From positions 69,645 to 119,860 of the forward strand of contig NZ_JAKGBU010000003.1 of assembly GCF_021555155.1 (NCBI RefSeq): a stretch of 50,216 nucleotides of DNA. The letters are read 5' to 3'. The notes under the pieces were generated by a model. That model saw only the letters and a list, made by a program, of their open reading frames with translations. It was not told the origin of the DNA and did no database searches. A program made the translations under genes and the position numbers. Positions 26,841 through 34,504 of this stretch are shown here, in pieces. This DNA comes from Rhizobium alarense (GTDB lineage: Bacteria; Pseudomonadota; Alphaproteobacteria; Rhizobiales; Rhizobiaceae). How positions within the stretch are numbered: the stretch's first letter is position 1; every line of letters starts with the position of its first letter.

Positions 26841-27047
26841 TTGACCCTTGATGAAGCCCTTGCCCGCCCGACTATACCGGTCCCCGACGCGGGCGCATTG
26901 TTTTACGGCCTTGGCCGTAATGCCGCGTACGCTGCCGCCAAAAATGGCGACATCGAAACCATCAAAGTTGGAGGACGCATCGTCGTTCCCGTCGCACCGC
27001 TGGCCGCTAAGCTCGGCTTGCGATCGAAGTTCGGAGCAACGGCATGA
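26841..27047 (+). CDS. Excisionase-like helix-turn-helix protein
   Basis: 68 residues, TTG start with a strong GGAGG five bases upstream (26831-26835), which decides it. The pattern ALFYGLGRNAAYAAAKNGDI then IKVGGRIVVPVAPLAAKLGL is the winged-helix layout of MerR/excisionase-type small DNA-binding proteins, with the wing strand GGRIVVPV. First gene of the rightward chain; its stop overlaps ATG 27044 in ATGA. A role in excision or as early regulator is likely, but which one cannot be told from sequence. Confidence 0.75.
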   Translation: MTLDEALARPTIPVPDAGALFYGLGRNAAYAAAKNGDIETIKVGGRIVVPVAPLAAKLGLRSKFGATA

Positions 27048-27142
27048 AGTTCGCCGCACGCTCCAAAAACGAAAATGGCCCGGCAAGCGTTGGCGCGCTT
27101 CCGGACCTCGGATCAATCCCTACCCCTGCAAAGGATCGAGAA

Positions 27143-27571
27143 ATGAACAAGGAAAGCAATACCATCACGAGCGCCGCAACGCCAGTCCTGACCCGCCGCT
27201 CCATTCTTGGCGGCCTGGCCATGGCTTCCGTTCCCGTCACCGGGTCCGCTGCGCTCGTGGCAACCGAGACGCCAGTGCAAACGGTCGACCGCTTGGCGAA
27301 TGAACTTTCCCACGCCCTTGCCGGATATGCCGGAGGCGAGATGCATGCCACGGTATGGCCGGCCGGTTCCGGCCGCGGCGTGCAGCTCACAGTTACACAT
27401 TTTGAAACCGAGGACGACAAAGACGCCTTGCTGAACCGCGCGCACCACCACGCCAGCGAGCTTACGGACCTTATGGAGCGGATCAACCCTGATCGGGCAT
27501 GGCGCTACCATATCGACGCGCAAGCCTCTTTCGCGCTCGTCTGTGGCGACAGGCTGGAGGAACGCGCATGA
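27143..27571 (+). CDS. Hypothetical protein with twin-arginine-type leader
   Basis: 143 residues from ATG 27143 (AAAGGA site eight bases before). An in-frame ATG at 27044, which overlaps the previous stop, would add 33 residues. Near the N-terminus lies LTRRSILGGLAMASVPVTGS, a Tat-like RR followed by a hydrophobic stretch and AxA-like site. The remaining domain (VDRLANELSHALAGYAGGEM, WRYHIDAQASFALVC) is of a type I associate with rhizobial prophages and plasmids; its function is unknown. Whether it is really exported is untested. Confidence 0.7.
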   Translation: MNKESNTITSAATPVLTRRSILGGLAMASVPVTGSAALVATETPVQTVDRLANELSHALAGYAGGEMHATVWPAGSGRGVQLTVTHFETEDDKDALLNRAHHHASELTDLMERINPDRAWRYHIDAQASFALVCGDRLEERA

Positions 27572-27783
27572 GGGAGGATTCTCTCCAATCTCTCCGCACG
27601 CTGGCGGCATCGACTACCAATCTGTCGGATGAGGTCGCAAACGCCGCGGACAGTCTGGCCATGGCCATGCACCGCGTCCACGGGGGCAACTGGCGTGTCC
27701 AGGTCGATCATGAATGCCGGTTCGCCCTGATCGCCTATGGCGGCGACAGCGTGCCTCACGACCAGCGGAGGGCGGTAGCATGA
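27568..27783 (+). CDS. Hypothetical protein, 71 aa
   Basis: Begins MREDSLQSLRTLAASTTNLS; ATG overlaps the previous stop (ATGA). Helical N-terminal half (DEVANAADSLAMAMHRVHGG) then WRVQVDHECRFALIAYGGDS. The C-terminal WRVQVDHECRFALI resembles the WRYHIDAQASFALV stretch of the preceding protein, so the two may share a small domain. No further homology recognised. Confidence 0.65.
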   Translation: MREDSLQSLRTLAASTTNLSDEVANAADSLAMAMHRVHGGNWRVQVDHECRFALIAYGGDSVPHDQRRAVA

Positions 27784-28097
27784 CGAAAACTGTCACCATG
27801 ATCGATGTTCTGGCCGACGCGGAGAACCTCGTGCGACTTCTCGATACCGTCTTGGAAGTGATCGACCGCCGCGCCTTTGTTGGGGACGGCGTTCGTGACG
27901 AGAATTTGATGCGAGCTGCGTCGTTGACATGGATTGCCCGCGACATGGCCGCGAAGATCGTCAACGACTTCGATGTGGAAGCCGAGCCCGTGATCAAGAC
28001 CATGAGCGACGGAGAAATCTTGAAGCTCGGTCAAGAAGTGGTAGCACTTTGCGAGCGGTTTGATCGCTGCCGGAAAGACCTGGAGGGCCGTCAATGA
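27780..28097 (+). CDS. Hypothetical protein, 105 aa
   Basis: Begins MTKTVTMIDVLADAENLVRL; ATGA overlap with the preceding gene. Almost entirely helical and acidic (DTVLEVIDRRAFVGDGVRD, IVNDFDVEAEPVIKTMSDGE), no membrane segment. Likely a small cytoplasmic, perhaps oligomeric, protein of the element's early region. Family not recognised. Confidence 0.65.
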   Translation: MTKTVTMIDVLADAENLVRLLDTVLEVIDRRAFVGDGVRDENLMRAASLTWIARDMAAKIVNDFDVEAEPVIKTMSDGEILKLGQEVVALCERFDRCRKDLEGRQ

Positions 28098-28291
28098 TGG
28101 CCCACACTCCCCAAGAGCATCAGCACAGCGCCGCGGTCGAGGAGGCCGCGCGCTGGCTCGCTGACGAGCAAGAGCCGCCCCGTCCTATCGTTCCCGTCTT
28201 GCGGTCGAGGTTCGGCCTCAGCGCCCTAGAGGCGACGGAAGCGGCGGCAATGGCCGATAGCTTCAGGCCGCATCGGAGGGCACAGGTTTGA
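28094..28291 (+). CDS. Hypothetical protein, 65 aa (rhizobial prophage family)
   Basis: Begins MMAHTPQEHQHSAAVEEAAR and contains ARWLADEQEPPRPIVPVLRS then RFGLSALEATEAAAMADSFR. This pattern, a tryptophan helix, a Pro-rich linker and a C-terminal helix, recurs in small proteins of rhizobial prophages directly before the replication gene; that recollection is unverified. Start overlaps the previous stop and the end overlaps the initiator-like gene start (TTGA). Confidence 0.65.
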   Translation: MMAHTPQEHQHSAAVEEAARWLADEQEPPRPIVPVLRSRFGLSALEATEAAAMADSFRPHRRAQV

Positions 28292-28998
28292 GCGATGCCC
28301 TTTCCCAAGCAGAAGTGCAAAGCTTCACCTCGTGGAAGCTGGACATTATCGATGCCATGTCCTGCGATGCCCAATTGGACGACATCGATTTCCGTGTAGC
28401 GTTCCGCATGATGCAGCACGTCAACGCCAAGACGAGGGATGCGCACCCCTCGTTGGAGCGTCTTGCGGCGCAACTAGGCGTGCATCGCGATACTGTCATG
28501 CGCAGCCTTAACCGAATGTGCGATCCTAATGGCGGACGGCAATGGCTTAGCAGAAGGCGCAACAGCCGAATCGAATCCTACTGTTACAGCTTCGTGACCG
28601 ACCGCCTGAACGCCGTCATTGATGGCAAACTGCAGCGCGAAGATCAGGCAAGGGAAACGGCACAGCAGCGTCGGCGCCAGAGGCTCGAAGTTGCACGTAA
28701 GCAACCTCGCGACGTTGCACCGCTGCAATCTCCCGAAGTTGCAAATGTGCAATCTCCCGAAGTTGCACCGCTGCAACCCAAACACCTTACTGAGAACTAC
28801 CTTAATAGAACACCTTCAGATTCTTGCTCTGACGGTAGAGAGGTTACGTATCCGCGAGGGATCATCCCATCGAACGAGTCCGACTTCGGTTCATGGATCA
28901 GCAGAAACATTCCAGATCCCACCAAACACCGTGAAGCCCTCAGGCTGTTGCACGAGCGCAAGATGACCCCGGAAGTTCTCAGGAGGATGGCAGCATGA
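28288..28998 (+). CDS. Replication-initiator-like winged-helix protein
   Basis: 236 residues, TTG start overlapping the previous stop. Residues about 20-95 form a helix-turn-helix domain: VAFRMMQHVNAKTRDAHPSL, ERLAAQLGVHRDTVMRSLNR and the wing WLSRRRNSRIESY, as in phage and plasmid replication initiators. A basic, Gln-rich linker (about 110-165) is encoded by four 24-bp DNA repeats. The C-terminal domain (190-236, WISRNIPDPTKHREALRLLH) is small and could contact a host helicase or loader. N-terminal DNA-binding domain, iterons in the middle of the gene and a separate C-terminal domain is the lambda-O plan. No helicase or loader gene is seen nearby, so host DnaB/DnaC-like proteins would be needed. 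Confidence 0.7.
   Translation: MSDALSQAEVQSFTSWKLDIIDAMSCDAQLDDIDFRVAFRMMQHVNAKTRDAHPSLERLAAQLGVHRDTVMRSLNRMCDPNGGRQWLSRRRNSRIESYCYSFVTDRLNAVIDGKLQREDQARETAQQRRRQRLEVARKQPRDVAPLQSPEVANVQSPEVAPLQPKHLTENYLNRTPSDSCSDGREVTYPRGIIPSNESDFGSWISRNIPDPTKHREALRLLHERKMTPEVLRRMAA
28690..28777. repeat. Four 24-bp iterons, candidate replication origin
   Basis: Units start at 28690, 28714, 28738 and 28762, each beginning GTTGCA and having a dyad TTGCA-N5/6-TGCAA. Units 2 and 3 share the tail TCTCCCGAA; unit 1 is the most diverged and unit 4 is cut after 16 bases. They lie inside the initiator-like gene. Exact 24-base spacing and internal dyads are typical of iterons bound by an initiator. Confidence 0.7.
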
Positions 28999-29165
28999 AA
29001 AAGGATCAACTCGATCTCTTCACCTGGGCAGACAATCGGCCTTCGGCCCAAGTCATCGATCTCGTGCCCATCATCGTGCGGAATATGCCGGAGGTCGATC
29101 CGCAGTACCCGGAGCCGGCGAAGCTGTACCGGCCGGAGTTTGAACGGAAGCGAGGCGCGGCATGA
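28995..29165 (+). CDS. Hypothetical protein, 56 aa
   Basis: Begins MKKDQLDLFTWADNRPSAQV; ATG overlaps the initiator gene's stop (ATGA), and AGGAGGATGG lies just before. Polar, with a Pro-rich C-terminus (YPEPAKLYRPEFERKRGAA). Found only because the chain of overlapping genes would otherwise have a gap; no family recognised. Confidence 0.65.
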   Translation: MKKDQLDLFTWADNRPSAQVIDLVPIIVRNMPEVDPQYPEPAKLYRPEFERKRGAA

Positions 29166-29359
29166 ACGAGCGAGTGGAAAGCCAAGACATCATCGTTGTC
29201 CCCCATCAGGATTACATCGCGTTCCGCGTCTTCGATGACACGGTTTGGATCAGCCAAGAGGACGTCGAGGAAGGCCAAGTGACGATTACGATTGCAGGTC
29301 GGGAAAACCTCGATCTCGTTATCAGCGCGCTCCAGAAGGTCCGGGAGGCGTGGGCATGA
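29162..29359 (+). CDS. Hypothetical protein, 65 aa
   Basis: Begins MNERVESQDIIVVPHQDYIA. Beta-rich first half (FRVFDDTVWISQED) and a C-terminal helix (LDLVISALQKVREAWA), acidic overall. ATGA overlap on both sides. Size and charge resemble small phage regulators or anti-proteins, but no family is recognised. Confidence 0.65.
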   Translation: MNERVESQDIIVVPHQDYIAFRVFDDTVWISQEDVEEGQVTITIAGRENLDLVISALQKVREAWA

Positions 29360-29658
29360 GCAACGTCACCATCATCCCTACGCCGCTGGCTAAATCGGCT
29401 GCCTGCCTTGAAACGGCAAGAGACCATGCCCGCAACGTAGCCCGTCAGATCATCCCCACAGCGATGTTTGACGGGCTTCCACCACAAGACGCCATGGCAA
29501 AGGTGGACCAATCCCTGGAGCGGCTACGGAGCTATCTCCTCAGCAACGGCGCGAACTCCGATGATGTGGCCCGTATCATCCCCCTCATGAAGCTGGAAGC
29601 CGTCATCGAGGCTCGGAACATCGCGGCCCTTATGACAGAAGACGGGGGAACCGCATGA
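29356..29658 (+). CDS. Hypothetical protein, 100 aa
   Basis: Begins MSNVTIIPTPLAKSAACLET; ATGA overlaps at both ends. Mostly helical, with DHARNVARQIIPTAMFDGLP and LERLRSYLLSNGANSDDVAR. No DNA-binding or catalytic motif seen. Lies between two small genes in the early chain. Confidence 0.65.
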   Translation: MSNVTIIPTPLAKSAACLETARDHARNVARQIIPTAMFDGLPPQDAMAKVDQSLERLRSYLLSNGANSDDVARIIPLMKLEAVIEARNIAALMTEDGGTA

Positions 29659-29894
29659 CCTCAGAACCCGAACTCCTCATGGGATACAAACCCATTGCCC
29701 GCTTCATGGGAATGACACCCCGCCAAGTATCGTGGGCGGCGCAAAACGGTAGGCTACCGATCTTCTATCTTGGCGAGGGCCGAAAGCCATGCGCACGACC
29801 TGAAACACTCCGCAAATGGCTGGTCGATGCTGAGCAGAAAGCAGCAGAAGAACGGGAAAAGGCGACTGTGAAGGGCAGGAAGCCAGCCCAGTGA
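29655..29894 (+). CDS. Small helix-turn-helix DNA-binding protein
   Basis: 79 residues. MGYKPIARFMGMTPRQVSWA then AAQNGRLPIFYLGEGRKPCA is the winged-helix layout of MerR/Rha-like phage regulators, with recognition helix around RQVSWAAQNG. The C-terminus is a charged helix (AEQKAAEEREKATVKGRKPA). Last gene of the overlapping chain, followed by a 113-base spacer before the recombinase. Could regulate the late genes to the right; inference. Confidence 0.7.
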   Translation: MTSEPELLMGYKPIARFMGMTPRQVSWAAQNGRLPIFYLGEGRKPCARPETLRKWLVDAEQKAAEEREKATVKGRKPAQ

Positions 29895-30007
29895 ACCCAT
29901 TGAAATCGCTATATTTTCTGGAGCGCGAGGCTTGAAAAGTGCTTGCGTTCCATTTCATTTGCGGTACTGTCATCGAAGGTTGACATAAACGCTAAGGATT
30001 TGAGGCC

Positions 30008-30679
30008 ATGGCAGACGGACGGTTTATCTCGTATTTGCGCGTCTCAACGGAACGCCAAGGCCGGTCTGGTCTCGGTCTTGAAGCGCAGCGGCAGGCGGTT
30101 GCTGACTTCCTCAACGGCGGCAACTGGACGCTGGTCCAAGAGATTGTCGAGATCGAAAGCGGCAGCAAGGACAACCGGCCCAAGCTTGCGGAGGCCATGG
30201 GACTGTGCCGGCTTCACGGCGCCACGCTCGTCATTGCCAAGCTTGATCGCCTGTCCCGTGACGCTGCATTCCTTCTCAGCCTGCAAAAGGCTGGTATCCG
30301 GTTCGTTGCGGCCGATATGCCGGAAGCGAATGAAATGGTTGTCGGCATCATGGCTGTCGTCGCACAGGCCGAACGGAAGATGATCAGCCAGCGCACCAAG
30401 GCAGCCCTTGCAGCGGCCAAGGCACGCGGTCAAAAGCTTGGAGGCTTCAGGGGTAGCGTGATATCCGATGACGCTCGCAAGGCTAGCCAGGAGGCCCGGA
30501 GGGCCAAAGCCAGTGCCCGTGCGGCCGATCTCATGCCGGTCATTGACGAGATCAGGGCATGCGGCGTCACAAGTGCAAATGGCATCGCTACGGCCCTGAC
30601 GTCGAAGGGCATACCTACGGCACGAGGCGGGTCTGTATGGACGGCCTCACAGGTGCAGCGCGTTCTAGCCGTCGTGTAA
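30008..30679 (+). CDS. Serine recombinase (resolvase/invertase family)
   Basis: 223 residues. Catalytic domain at the N-terminus with nucleophile Ser13 in SYLRVSTERQ and the conserved LDRLSRD near residue 78. The C-terminal helix-turn-helix part reads ITALTSKGIPTARGG-like (ACGVTSANGIATALTSKGI). The small size fits a resolvase or invertase rather than a large serine integrase. Having both a tyrosine integrase and a serine recombinase in one 16 kb element is uncommon; it may resolve multimers or invert a segment. No flanking inverted crossover sites were recognised. Confidence 0.92.
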   Translation: MADGRFISYLRVSTERQGRSGLGLEAQRQAVADFLNGGNWTLVQEIVEIESGSKDNRPKLAEAMGLCRLHGATLVIAKLDRLSRDAAFLLSLQKAGIRFVAADMPEANEMVVGIMAVVAQAERKMISQRTKAALAAAKARGQKLGGFRGSVISDDARKASQEARRAKASARAADLMPVIDEIRACGVTSANGIATALTSKGIPTARGGSVWTASQVQRVLAVV

Positions 30680-30771
30680 AATCAACGTCTTGGCGCGCTA
30701 CGGCACAGCAGCGCCCATCGCGTTGTTTCCCGGATTGAACTGCCTGCGATCTAGCGGCAACTGTCTGGGCC

Positions 30772-31182
30772 ATGACCCAAACAAGCCGCCATATCGCCCC
30801 CTCGTCTCGCACCGCTCGTTCTGCGGTTTCGAATGGTTCGCGCCTTGTTCAAGGCGTGGACGGCAGGAGCGCCCCCGCACGGCGCTTCCGTGATCTCGTC
30901 TATCAGTTCAGTACCGAGCTTGGCGGCGATGCTGTCATGTCCGAACCCATGCGCGCCATGGTCCGACAGGCCGCTGCCGTAGCCATAGAAGCCGAGCGTA
31001 TGCAGACCGCCATCCTTCTAGGCGAGGATGTGGACACCGACGAACTGGTGCGCATCTCCAACGTCCTGCAACGCCTGATGAACGGCCTGAAGGCCAAGGC
31101 GACGATTGCCAAGGCTGGCTTGCGCACCAGTTCCAGCAACAGCCTACGGGACAAGCTCCTGGCCAACAAGGCAGCTGCCTGA
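30772..31182 (+). CDS. Hypothetical protein, possible small-terminase partner
   Basis: 136 residues. Basic, disordered N-terminus (about 1-40) then helices RFRDLVYQFSTELGGDAVMS, MRAMVRQAAAVAIEAERMQT and DVDTDELVRISNVLQRLMNG. Proteins of this type commonly lie one or two genes upstream of large terminases in alphaproteobacterial prophages, so a small-terminase or packaging role is plausible, but no helix-turn-helix is obvious. Its stop overlaps the next gene by one base. Confidence 0.55.
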   Translation: MTQTSRHIAPSSRTARSAVSNGSRLVQGVDGRSAPARRFRDLVYQFSTELGGDAVMSEPMRAMVRQAAAVAIEAERMQTAILLGEDVDTDELVRISNVLQRLMNGLKAKATIAKAGLRTSSSNSLRDKLLANKAAA

Positions 31183-31463
31183 TGAACGAGCAGCCCCGCA
31201 ACGATGTCTTGGCCCTCCCGTTTCCGCCCCTGTCGCAAGAGGCGGCGCCCGCTGTGCTGCTGGAAAGCATCATGGCCTTGCGCTTTGAAATCCTCCCCCT
31301 TCACAAAGGGGTGGTACGAGCCACCATGGGTTTGCCCCCGCAATGGTCCGAGCCCTACAGCGGAATGACGCCGCAGCAGTTTGACGACCTTCTGACGCGG
31401 ATCGATCAGCGCCTTGCCGAGGCATGGGTTGCCATTCATAGGCTCACTCAGGAGCCGGCATGA
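31182..31463 (+). CDS. Hypothetical protein, 93 aa
   Basis: Begins MNEQPRNDVLALPFPPLSQE. Contains ESIMALRFEILPLHKGVVRA and a helical C-terminus (FDDLLTRIDQRLAEAWVAIH). Overlaps both neighbours by one and four bases, so it is translated with the terminase gene that follows. No family recognised. Confidence 0.65.
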   Translation: MNEQPRNDVLALPFPPLSQEAAPAVLLESIMALRFEILPLHKGVVRATMGLPPQWSEPYSGMTPQQFDDLLTRIDQRLAEAWVAIHRLTQEPA

Positions 31464-32953
31464 CGAACCCAGTCACTATCGAAGATGCCATGACGGACGC
31501 TGATGCTTTCGGGAGCCTGTTCAGCGGCTCGTCGTGGCTCGCATGGCGCGCTGTGCTCAAAGCTGCGTATGCCCTTCCCTTGACGACTGAAGAGCGTTCG
31601 ATCTTCGATCAGGTGGCTGGAGGTCGCGAACCTCCCCAACAGCGCGTGCGTGAATTGTGGCTCGTGGTCGGCAGGCGCGGCGGAAAGGACTCTGTTGCAT
31701 CCCTGATCGCGGCGTTTGTCGCAGGCATTGAGGAAGCGCACATTGGCCGGCTACGTCCCGGCGAACTGGCGACCATCGCATGTATCGCCAGTGACCGGGA
31801 CCAGGCAAAGATCGTGTTCCGATACATCAAGGCGATGTTGGCAGAACATCCCGACCTTGCCGACCGCATCGTGACGGACACTGCCAACACGCTGACTCTG
31901 GACAACGATTCCGAGATCATCGTCAGCACCAACAACTTTCGATCCAGCCGAGGTAGGGCTTACCTCGCAATCATCCTTGATGAAGTCGCGTTCTACCGGG
32001 ACGAGAACAGCGCCAGCCCTGACACCGAGCTTTTCCGCGCTCTTGTGCCTGGCATGGCCACGCTGGCACCTGAGAGCATGGTGATTGGCATCAGCAGCCC
32101 GCACAAGAGCAAAGGGTTGCTCTTCGATAAGTTCGCCAAGCACTTTGGCGAGAACGATGACCGCGTGCTTGTCATTCAGGCGCCAAGCCTGACGATGAAT
32201 CCGACCCTTGATCCGGCCGAAAGAGACGCGGCTTTTGAGGAAGATCCTGAAGCGGCAAGCGCCGAATGGGATGCACAGTTTCGCAGCGACCTCGCTGACT
32301 TCATCAGCCGCGAGCTGGTGGAAGCCGCAACGGATCGTGATGTTGTGGTTCGTCCCCGTCTTGACAGGGTGAGATATCACGCCTTCGCGGACGTAGCCGG
32401 CGGGACGGGCAAGGACAGTTTCACCGCTGCCATAAGCCATGCCGAGGGCAACAACGTGGTCTTGGATGCGCTCATCGAAGTGCGGCCACCCTTCAGCCCG
32501 AACGCTGCGGTGGAACAGGTTGCAGCACTGGCAGCTGAATACGGTTGCACGTCGATCGAGGGCGACAGGTACGCGGCTGGTTTCACTGTTGACGCCTTCA
32601 TGCGCGCCGGTCTTCGCTATGTGCCTGTCGAGAAGGATCGGAGCCAGCTCTACCTTGAAGCGCTCCCGCTGTTTTCTTCCGGGCGTGCGCGGCTACTCGA
32701 CCACAAGAAGCTGGCCAGCCAATTCGTCTCGCTGGAACGGCGCACCGTCTCATCCGGTCGTGACAAGGTGGATCACCCCAAAGGTGGCCATGACGATCTG
32801 AGCAATGCCGCTGCCGGCGCGCTGGTAGCCGCTCGCCAGAAGCGTGGCATGTCGATCAGCGCCGAAGCCGTCGCCGCATCGGCCGCGACAGTCAACCCGC
32901 GTGCCTTCCCCATGGCCGGCGCCGGCTTCTCCCAACAGCACATCAGACATTGA
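31460..32953 (+). CDS. terL: Phage terminase large subunit
   Basis: DNA-packaging motor and nuclease, 497 residues. Walker A is GRRGGKDS (71-78), Walker B AIILDEVAF (about 170-178), with the coupling segment VIGISSPHKSKGLL after it. The C-terminal RNase-H-like nuclease keeps its acidic residues in FADVAGGTGKDSF, EGDRYAAG and the last motif GGHDDLSNA. Full length with no frameshift. In a tailed phage the next genes would be portal and capsid; here two unknown proteins follow instead. Confidence 0.92.
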   Translation: MTNPVTIEDAMTDADAFGSLFSGSSWLAWRAVLKAAYALPLTTEERSIFDQVAGGREPPQQRVRELWLVVGRRGGKDSVASLIAAFVAGIEEAHIGRLRPGELATIACIASDRDQAKIVFRYIKAMLAEHPDLADRIVTDTANTLTLDNDSEIIVSTNNFRSSRGRAYLAIILDEVAFYRDENSASPDTELFRALVPGMATLAPESMVIGISSPHKSKGLLFDKFAKHFGENDDRVLVIQAPSLTMNPTLDPAERDAAFEEDPEAASAEWDAQFRSDLADFISRELVEAATDRDVVVRPRLDRVRYHAFADVAGGTGKDSFTAAISHAEGNNVVLDALIEVRPPFSPNAAVEQVAALAAEYGCTSIEGDRYAAGFTVDAFMRAGLRYVPVEKDRSQLYLEALPLFSSGRARLLDHKKLASQFVSLERRTVSSGRDKVDHPKGGHDDLSNAAAGALVAARQKRGMSISAEAVAASAATVNPRAFPMAGAGFSQQHIRH

Positions 32954-32964
32954 AAGGAACTGTC

Positions 32965-33585
32965 ATGCACGGCCACTCTGGAATGCTCACAGACCGGGAA
33001 CTACACAACTTTTCGGTGTTCTTGCGGGCAAACCCGCACCTTACGTCAAACAACCCCGATGGCGCTTACGATGCGTTGCCTGCTGGAATGAAGCGCCGGG
33101 GCAAATCCGTGACCAAGGCCATTCCGGTTAGCGACTTCTCACGCGGCGGCAGGTTCGACGCTTCCCGCTATGGTCGCGCCTTTGACGAAGGTCAGCCAGA
33201 GGCGGAACAGACGGAAGCCCTATTCACCTTGGACGAACTGATGGCCGTTGCCCGAATGGCGCATCAGGGCGGCGTCGATTTCGCGACGAAGGCCCATGAT
33301 CGACGGGCGAAGGACAACCCGCCGGCACCGGAAGCCGTTGCAGGCAAGAAGGCACGTGACAGCGAGAAAGAACGCCGCGACCTGTCCGACGAAGAGCGCG
33401 CCGCACTGGAGCGCACGGAACGCGCTGACGATAAGGCCTTTGCGTCCCGTCATCCCGAAGTCGCGCGGGTGAAAGCCTACGCGGCACCACGGGGCAAGAA
33501 ATATGTCCCGACATCGGCAGCGAGTGACGCGAGCTTTGCCGAGCGCTTCCCCGGCGCCGCTGCTGTCAAGCCGAGAGGTCTCTAA
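32965..33585 (+). CDS. Hypothetical protein following terminase, 206 aa
   Basis: Begins MHGHSGMLTDRELHNFSVFL with AAAGGA before the ATG. N-terminal part LRANPHLTSNNPDGAYDALP looks folded; the middle has LDELMAVARMAHQGGVDFAT. The region 115-170 is highly charged and helical (KARDSEKERRDLSDEERAAL) and the C-terminus repeats an ASRHPEVARVKAYAAPRGKK / ASFAERFPGAAAVKPRG theme. Not a portal or capsid. A scaffold-like or packaging-accessory role is a guess from place and charge only. Confidence 0.65.
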   Translation: MHGHSGMLTDRELHNFSVFLRANPHLTSNNPDGAYDALPAGMKRRGKSVTKAIPVSDFSRGGRFDASRYGRAFDEGQPEAEQTEALFTLDELMAVARMAHQGGVDFATKAHDRRAKDNPPAPEAVAGKKARDSEKERRDLSDEERAALERTERADDKAFASRHPEVARVKAYAAPRGKKYVPTSAASDASFAERFPGAAAVKPRGL

Positions 33586-33587
33586 TC

Positions 33588-34286
33588 ATGGGCGCCCTCG
33601 CAAAGCTTGTCCGCACGGCACCGGAACAGGACGACCCGCTGCGCATCGAATTGCGCCGGGCGATCGAATCCCATGCTTCTGCAAAACAGGAGCGTGATCG
33701 GATTTGCGCCGCATTGGAACAGGCCGAGCGCCGCACCTGGGACATTCGGGATGAGATCGAGACCCTTTCGGCCAAGATTGCCGAAATGATCGACAGCCGG
33801 GCCGTGCGCGCCGCACAGCGCGTTCTCGACGGCACCGACCTTGCCGACCACGACCTGAAGGCTGCGCAAGCACGTCTCTCCGAGGTCGAAGAAATCATGT
33901 CCACTGCGCAGGATGTTTTGTCGTCTCTTGATGTCGCAAAGGACAATGCCGAGGAAGTTTTGAAGGCGAGCGCGCGCCGTGTCGAAAAAGCGGCCGGCGC
34001 CGTTCTGGCCACGAAAGCCGCCGATGTCGAAAAGCGCATTCTGGAAGCGCTGGCCGATCTGGGCCCGCTGTTTACGCTGCTGATCTTCCTCAGCAATCGG
34101 GACCAGACCTGGCCCCCCACAGAAGAGCAACGCGCACGCGAACGGCTGCTGAATAACCCGTTCATCAGAATGCCGGGCTGGGGGAAGTCTGACAACGACG
34201 CGGAAGTTGCCGGCACAATCGAGCCTTGGGAATCAGCGTTCCATGCCCTGATGGCGGACGCGAAAGCGCCGCTGCCGGAGGTGTGA
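33588..34286 (+). CDS. Coiled-coil protein, 232 aa, unknown
   Basis: Starts two bases after the previous stop with GAGAGGTC upstream. Residues about 15-160 are almost one continuous predicted coiled coil (ELRRAIESHASAKQERDRIC, LKAAQARLSEVEEIMSTAQD). After it comes a compact end with WPPTEEQRARERLLNNPFIR and MPGWGKSDNDAEVAG. No signal peptide or membrane helix. Long coiled coil plus small C-terminal domain recalls scaffolding, tail-assembly or spike-associated proteins, but nothing specific can be assigned. Confidence 0.65.
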   Translation: MGALAKLVRTAPEQDDPLRIELRRAIESHASAKQERDRICAALEQAERRTWDIRDEIETLSAKIAEMIDSRAVRAAQRVLDGTDLADHDLKAAQARLSEVEEIMSTAQDVLSSLDVAKDNAEEVLKASARRVEKAAGAVLATKAADVEKRILEALADLGPLFTLLIFLSNRDQTWPPTEEQRARERLLNNPFIRMPGWGKSDNDAEVAGTIEPWESAFHALMADAKAPLPEV

Positions 34287-34288
34287 CC

Positions 34289-34504
34289 ATGGTAGCCCCG
34301 TGCGTTTTCGTCCCTTTGCACGCGCGGGCGGGCCAGCGGCCGGTGCCCGAAACAACCGCCGCAGTTGGACAGTCTCTGACGACCTTCGCAGGTCTCCTTT
34401 TGTCGGAGCCGGGCCAGCATTGCCACCCGATTTCCCTCGCTTCCTGGTGGAACCGGGTGGCACTTCCCTTCAAATTTCAGGATCTAGACCATGAAACTCA
34501 TTGA
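34289..34504 (+). CDS. Possible small protein, 71 aa
   Basis: ATG 34289 follows a strong GGAGGT, begins MVAPCVFVPLHARAGQRPVP and overlaps the tail-fibre gene start by 14 bases. The sequence is not very protein-like, and another frame is also open here. Without it, 34287-34490 would be a 204-base gap. Kept as tentative because of the ribosome site. Confidence 0.35.
   Translation: MVAPCVFVPLHARAGQRPVPETTAAVGQSLTTFAGLLLSEPGQHCHPISLASWWNRVALPFKFQDLDHETH

Noticed and set aside
28690-28777. CRISPR array
   Set aside because: Repeats are contiguous 24-mers without spacers and lie in a coding frame; they fit iterons.
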